This document shows positions 60,144 through 64,000 of a stretch of 64,000 bases of DNA, in pieces; the first letter of the stretch is position 1, and every line of letters begins with the position of its first letter. The stretch covers positions 1,765,743 through 1,829,742 of the forward strand of contig NZ_BMCT01000001.1 of NCBI RefSeq assembly GCF_014635325.1, given 5' to 3'. A model generated the notes under the pieces. That model saw nothing but the letters and a program-made list of their open reading frames with translations. It did not search any database and was not told the origin of the DNA. The translations under genes were made by a program, and so were the position numbers. The DNA comes from Azorhizobium oxalatiphilum. GTDB lineage: Bacteria; Pseudomonadota; Alphaproteobacteria; Rhizobiales; Xanthobacteraceae.

Positions 60144-63028
60144 GCGCTCCCGTCTCCGCATCGGATGCGCCGCTGCTTGTCACCGGCTCCCACCCGCTGA
60201 AGCTGGATGATCCGGCGCTCTGCTATCGCGTGCTCTCGGGCGATGTGCAGGTCTTCCTCGTGGAAGTGCTGGACGACGGCCGCGCGGGTACCCGCCAGCA
60301 TCTGTTTGAGGCCGGCCCGGGCGATCTGCTGTTCGGGCTCGACACGCAGACGAGCTTTCCGCCGGTGATGTTCCTCGCGGCGGGCACCCCGGACACGCAG
60401 GTGGTGGCGGTGCCGCGCCCGGACTTCTCCTCCTCGGGCGATGTGGAAGGCGTGCCGGCTCTGGAGGCGGTGGACCGCTGGCTCGTCGCCATGTCCCGCG
60501 CCATCGCGCGGCAGATCGTGCCCCGTCCGCGCCTCGATCTGCCGCTGGCGAGCGGCGAGAGCGTGACGTTGGCCCACGAAGCCAAGGTGACGGCGGCCCA
60601 TGGGGTGGCATGGTGTGCCACCTCGGCGGACGGCCTGTTCGTGGATCTGGAGCATGCGGGCGCGGATGGCCTGCCGGTGCCCCTGACGCCGGACAGCTGG
60701 CTGTCGCTTCCCGCCGACGTGACGGCGGACGCGAGCGCCACCGCCGACCTTGCGGCTTCGGGTATGCTCTCCGCCGCCCTCGACCGCTTCCACGCCATCG
60801 CCATCGACGTTCTGCCCATGGCTTTGCGCCTGACGGCGGTGGACGAGCTGAACCGCCTGCGTGAGCGCGGCGCGCGCAACCGCCGGGCCAGCGATCTCGC
60901 CTTCGGCAGTCTTGGCGCCGTGCTCGGCAGCAGCGCGCCGCGCGGAACGCCGCCCACCTCCGACCAGCCGCTGGTGCTGGCGCTGGCCCATCTCGGGCTG
61001 GATATCGGCTTCGAGGTGCGCCTGCCCACCCGGCGGGCGGACCATGAGCGCCCCTTCGATCTCGACACGCTGACCCGTCTCAGCCGCGTGCGCACCCGCC
61101 GCGTGCGGCTGGAGCCGGGCTGGTGGAAGACCGATTCCGGCCCCTTCCTGCTGCTCCGCGCCGCCCCGCTGACCCCGCTCGCCCTCATCTATCGGGGGCG
61201 GCAGGGCTATGCGGTGTTCGACCCGGCCGAGCGCGTGGAGCGCCGCCTTGCGCCCGAGGAGGCCGCAGGGCTGGCGGGCGATGCGGTGGCCCTCTATGCG
61301 GCTTTGCCCGACCGCGCGCTGACGCTGAAGGACATCGGCCTGCGCGTGCTCAAGGCCCGCGCCCGCGACATCGCCGCCATGGGCGGCGGCACGCTGCTGG
61401 CCGGCGTGCTCGCCATGGGCGTGCCGGTGGCCATGAGCTATCTGCTCGAATCCGTCATTCCCGACAACAATCTGCTGAAGGTGGCGCAGGTGGCGCTGGC
61501 GCTGGTGGTGCTGGCGGCCATGACGCTGCTGCTGCGCCTCTCGCTCCAGCTCACCATGCTGCGCATCGAGGGGCTGGAGGGCAGCCGCCTGCAGGCGGCG
61601 GTGATGGACCGCATGCTACGCCTGCCCACCAGTTTCTTCCGGGGCTTCACCACCGGTGATCTCGGCACGCGCGTGATGGCCGTGGCGCGGCTGGAGCAGG
61701 CGCTCACCGCCTCCATGGTCAGCAGCATCACAACGGGCGCCATCGCTCTGGTGTCCTATGCCGTCATGCTCGCCTACAGCTGGCGGCTGGGGCTGGTGGC
61801 CATTGCGCTCACCATTCTGCTGGCGGGGCTGACGCTGGCGCTGGGCCTGCTCAGCGTGCGCCATGAGCGCACCGCCATCGGGGCCGAGGCGCGCATGTCC
61901 GGCCTGACGCTGGAACTGGCGGCGGGCATCACCAAGCTGCGCCTCGCCGCTGCCGAGGACCGGGCCTTCTTCCGCTGGGCACGGCTCTATGCCACCACCA
62001 GCCGGGCGCAATATGAGGCCGACCGTGCGCAAGGGCTGCTCACCACGCTGAGCACCGGCTTTCCGCTGTTCGCGCTCACCGTCCTGTTCGCCGTCTGCGT
62101 CTATGGCGATCTGGCCGATGGCATCGGGCTCGGCCTGCTGGTGGCCTTCGTCACCGCCTTCTCGTCGGCGCTGGAGGGCCTGCGGACTCTGGCGGCGACG
62201 GCGGTGCAGATGGCCACCCTCGGCCCCATCGTGGAGCATGCCCGGCCCATTCTGGAGACTCTGCCGGAAGCGGATGCGGAAAAGTCCGATCCCGGCGAGC
62301 TGTCGGGGGCAATCGAGCTGTCGCGCGTCACCTTCCAGTATCAGCCGGACGCGCCGCGCATCTTCTCCGATCTCACCATTTCCATCCGGCCGGGCGAGTT
62401 CGTGGCCTTCGTCGGCCCCTCGGGCACGGGCAAGTCCACGCTGTTCCGCCTGCTGCTGGGTTTCGAGAAGCCGGCCTCGGGCGTGGTGCTCTATGACGGC
62501 GTGGACCTTGCCGGGCTCGACGTGCAGGCGGTGCGCCGCCAGTGCGGCGTGGTGCTCCAGAACGGCAAGCTGATGCCGGGCTCGCTGATGGAGAACATCC
62601 TCGGCAGCGCCCCGCAACTGGGCGAGGCGGCGGCCTGGGAGGCCGCCGGGCAGGTGGCGCTGGAGGAGGATATCCGCCGCATGCCCATGGGCATGCACAC
62701 GGTGGTGACGGACGGCGGCTCGAACCTCTCCGGCGGGCAGGTGCAGCGGCTGCTGCTGGCCCGCGCACTGGTGGGCAAGCCGCGCATCATGATGCTGGAC
62801 GAGGCCACCAGCGCCCTCGACAACCGCACGCAGGCGGCGGTGACTTCGAGCCTCAACCGCATCGCCGGCACCCGGCTCGTGATCGCCCACCGCCTGAGCA
62901 CGGTGGAGCGGGCGGATCGCATCATCGTGCTCAACAACGGGCAGGTGGCGGAAGAGGGCAGCTATGACGCGCTGATGGCACGCAACGGCTTCTTCACCGC
63001 CTTCGCCCGCCGCCAGTTGGCCGAGTGA
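60140..63028 (+). CDS. NHLM system second ABC transporter, ATP-binding/permease
   Basis: A 962-residue half-transporter with an unusually long N-terminal region (about 400 residues). That region includes a cyclic-nucleotide-binding-like beta fold at the start (DVQVFLVEVLDDGRAGTRQH) but no peptidase cysteine. A six-helix membrane domain (about 410-700) and an ATPase follow: GPSGTGKST, the signature LSGGQVQRLLLARAL, and IMMLDEATSALDNRTQAAV. It matches the family NHLM_micro_ABC2 (TIGR03797), which always accompanies the peptidase transporter. The two probably form a heterodimer. The operon ends here, and no precursor or modification-enzyme gene follows within the window. Confidence 0.92.
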   Translation: MSAPVSASDAPLLVTGSHPLKLDDPALCYRVLSGDVQVFLVEVLDDGRAGTRQHLFEAGPGDLLFGLDTQTSFPPVMFLAAGTPDTQVVAVPRPDFSSSGDVEGVPALEAVDRWLVAMSRAIARQIVPRPRLDLPLASGESVTLAHEAKVTAAHGVAWCATSADGLFVDLEHAGADGLPVPLTPDSWLSLPADVTADASATADLAASGMLSAALDRFHAIAIDVLPMALRLTAVDELNRLRERGARNRRASDLAFGSLGAVLGSSAPRGTPPTSDQPLVLALAHLGLDIGFEVRLPTRRADHERPFDLDTLTRLSRVRTRRVRLEPGWWKTDSGPFLLLRAAPLTPLALIYRGRQGYAVFDPAERVERRLAPEEAAGLAGDAVALYAALPDRALTLKDIGLRVLKARARDIAAMGGGTLLAGVLAMGVPVAMSYLLESVIPDNNLLKVAQVALALVVLAAMTLLLRLSLQLTMLRIEGLEGSRLQAAVMDRMLRLPTSFFRGFTTGDLGTRVMAVARLEQALTASMVSSITTGAIALVSYAVMLAYSWRLGLVAIALTILLAGLTLALGLLSVRHERTAIGAEARMSGLTLELAAGITKLRLAAAEDRAFFRWARLYATTSRAQYEADRAQGLLTTLSTGFPLFALTVLFAVCVYGDLADGIGLGLLVAFVTAFSSALEGLRTLAATAVQMATLGPIVEHARPILETLPEADAEKSDPGELSGAIELSRVTFQYQPDAPRIFSDLTISIRPGEFVAFVGPSGTGKSTLFRLLLGFEKPASGVVLYDGVDLAGLDVQAVRRQCGVVLQNGKLMPGSLMENILGSAPQLGEAAAWEAAGQVALEEDIRRMPMGMHTVVTDGGSNLSGGQVQRLLLARALVGKPRIMMLDEATSALDNRTQAAVTSSLNRIAGTRLVIAHRLSTVERADRIIVLNNGQVAEEGSYDALMARNGFFTAFARRQLAE

Positions 63029-63149
63029 ACTGCGCCGGCGCTCATCTGCGGGTGAGCCGGACGGCGGGTGCAAGCAGGCGGACGTTGCGGGGACGGGCCG
63101 GGGCGGTGTCTACTCAGGCGGCCCGGCGAGACGGGCAGGAGAGCTGTCC

Positions 63150-63458
63150 ATGGCGTTCGAGTGCACCGTTCCCGCCGTTCCGACCGTACTGCATGATGAC
63201 GATGCGTCCCGCATCACCCGCTGGGATTTCGCGCCCGGCGCCGTGACCGGCTGGCACAGCCATGGCTGGCCCTATTTCGTGGTGATGATCACCGACGGCA
63301 TCATGCGCGTGCACAACGGCACCAGCGTGAGCGACACGGTGCGCAAGGCGGGCGACAGCTACCGGCGCCCCGAGGGCGTGGAGCATGACGTGATGAACGC
63401 CTCCGACGCGCCCATGGCCTTCGTGGAAATCGAGATCAAGAAGCCGGATGCGCTCTGA
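63150..63458 (+). CDS. Small cupin-domain protein
   Basis: A 102-residue single cupin. Motif 1 is recognisable in WHSHGWPYFVVMITDG (two histidines) and motif 2 in GDSYRRPEGVEHDVMNASD (Glu/His). Such proteins bind a divalent metal and act as small dioxygenases, isomerases or sensors. It starts 122 bases after the NHLM operon on the same strand and converges on a GST gene with 16 bases between stops. A link to peptide export is not supported by anything beyond position. Confidence 0.85.
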   Translation: MAFECTVPAVPTVLHDDDASRITRWDFAPGAVTGWHSHGWPYFVVMITDGIMRVHNGTSVSDTVRKAGDSYRRPEGVEHDVMNASDAPMAFVEIEIKKPDAL

Positions 63459-63474
63459 CTTCGCCTGAGGGCTG

Positions 63475-64000
63475 TCAGGTCTTCAGCACCTTGCGCAGCG
63501 AAGCCTCGATCTGGCCGCCGCAATAGGTTTCGCCGAAGCGCGCCTTGCTGTCCGCGAACTGCGCCGCCAGCGCGGGCAGTGCGCTCACCCGCCGGGCGAG
63601 GGCGGCGGTGTGCGGCGCGGCCTCTTCCAGAAGAGGTGCGATGGGCGGCAGGCGGTCGGTCATGGTGGACCACAGCGTGGCAGTCACGATGTCCGCGATC
63701 CCCGGCTTGCGGCCGCCCAGCAGGAAGCCCTTGTTCGCCTTGAGCCCATGGCGGCGGCCGGTGTCTTCCCACAAGCCCATCCAGTGCTGCAGGCGGGGAA
63801 TGAAATCCTGCCAGGATTTTTCCGTCCACATCTGCCGTCCGCCATCCAGCGTGAGCTCGTCGATCACGTCGTTGGCGTCGTTGACCACTTTCAGGCTCAT
63901 GGCGCGCAGGGCGGACGAGCGGGGCAACAGGCGCAGTGTCTCGCCGAGATAGAGGACGATGGCCGGCATCTGGGCGAGGGCGACGTCACGGCTCCTGTCC
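63475..64000 (-). CDS. Glutathione S-transferase-like protein, cut by the right edge
   Basis: The 3' part of a GST gene: at least 175 codons run to the window edge with no stop. The first visible residues (DRSRDVALAQMPAIVLYLGE) are the end of the thioredoxin-like domain. The helical C-terminal domain follows, with GGRKPGIADIVTATLWSTMT as the N-capping motif region. The apparent ATG at 63969 is internal, since the frame continues upstream with family-like sequence. The N-terminal catalytic residues lie outside the window. Confidence 0.85.
   Translation of the reverse strand, partial: DRSRDVALAQMPAIVLYLGETLRLLPRSSALRAMSLKVVNDANDVIDELTLDGGRQMWTEKSWQDFIPRLQHWMGLWEDTGRRHGLKANKGFLLGGRKPGIADIVTATLWSTMTDRLPPIAPLLEEAAPHTAALARRVSALPALAAQFADSKARFGETYCGGQIEASLRKVLKT

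Overview
This is a G+C-rich window (about two-thirds G+C by eye) of chromosomal type. It has tightly packed operons, ATGA stop/start overlaps, many LysR regulators and many ABC uptake systems. Protein style (Liv, Opp and Pot-type transporters, opine-oxidase-like flavoenzymes, MHYT hybrid kinase) and dispersed palindromic repeats of the kind common in alphaproteobacteria point to Hyphomicrobiales, possibly Xanthobacteraceae (Xanthobacter/Azorhizobium/Ancylobacter type). The genus is an inference. I saw no rRNA, tRNA, CRISPR array, intact insertion sequence or phage gene.

Region 0-12.4 kb. After a LysR gene and a small membrane protein, eight genes lie head to tail on the minus strand. In order of transcription they are livG, livF, a fused livHM permease, the livK-type binding protein, an XRE-cupin regulator, an ornithine-cyclodeaminase/ketimine-reductase homologue, a 1104-residue molybdopterin oxidoreductase fused to a flavin/NAD/[2Fe-2S] reductase, and a metallo-beta-lactamase-fold hydrolase. 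This looks like one uptake-plus-catabolism locus for an unidentified nitrogenous compound. Divergent from it are a MarR regulator with two palindromes in its leader and an AaeB/FUSC-type exporter; an Fsr-type MFS pump follows.

Region 16.8-24.8 kb. It holds an orphan MHYT-PAS-histidine kinase-receiver protein, a MexEF-like RND pump with a His-rich tail and a good terminator, and an HSL-type esterase homologue that has lost its nucleophile serine.

Region 24.9-36.6 kb. Two LysR genes are followed by an operon with a spermidine/iron-type ABC importer, a three-part flavin/[2Fe-2S] amino-acid dehydrogenase (HcnABC/opine oxidase/hydroxyproline dehydrogenase type), another FAD amine oxidase and a class A beta-lactamase-like serine hydrolase. 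A frameshifted second copy of the 3' end of the FAD oxidase lies just beyond the hydrolase gene.

Region 36.6-46.8 kb. A small AT-richer patch carries an unrecognised gene. It is followed by a D-serine dehydratase/D-threonine aldolase-type gene, PhzF and GST genes, and a LysR-led cluster of a serine/threonine dehydratase-like enzyme, a D-glutamate cyclase-like protein, RidA and an orphan amide/amino-acid binding protein.

Region 46.8-56.4 kb. A minus-strand locus encodes an N-carbamoyl-D-amino acid amidohydrolase, a dihydroorotase/deacetylase-type amidohydrolase and a complete Opp/Dpp importer, followed by a glutamine amidotransferase-like and a VOC protein. Together with the preceding regions this gives the window a theme of D-amino acid, N-carbamoyl and peptide salvage.

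Region 56.6-63 kb. A three-gene NHLM-type (nitrile hydratase leader microcin) export operon consists of an HlyD-like adaptor, a C39 peptidase-ABC transporter and a second large ABC transporter. No precursor peptide is visible near it. A small cupin and a GST cut by the right edge end the window.
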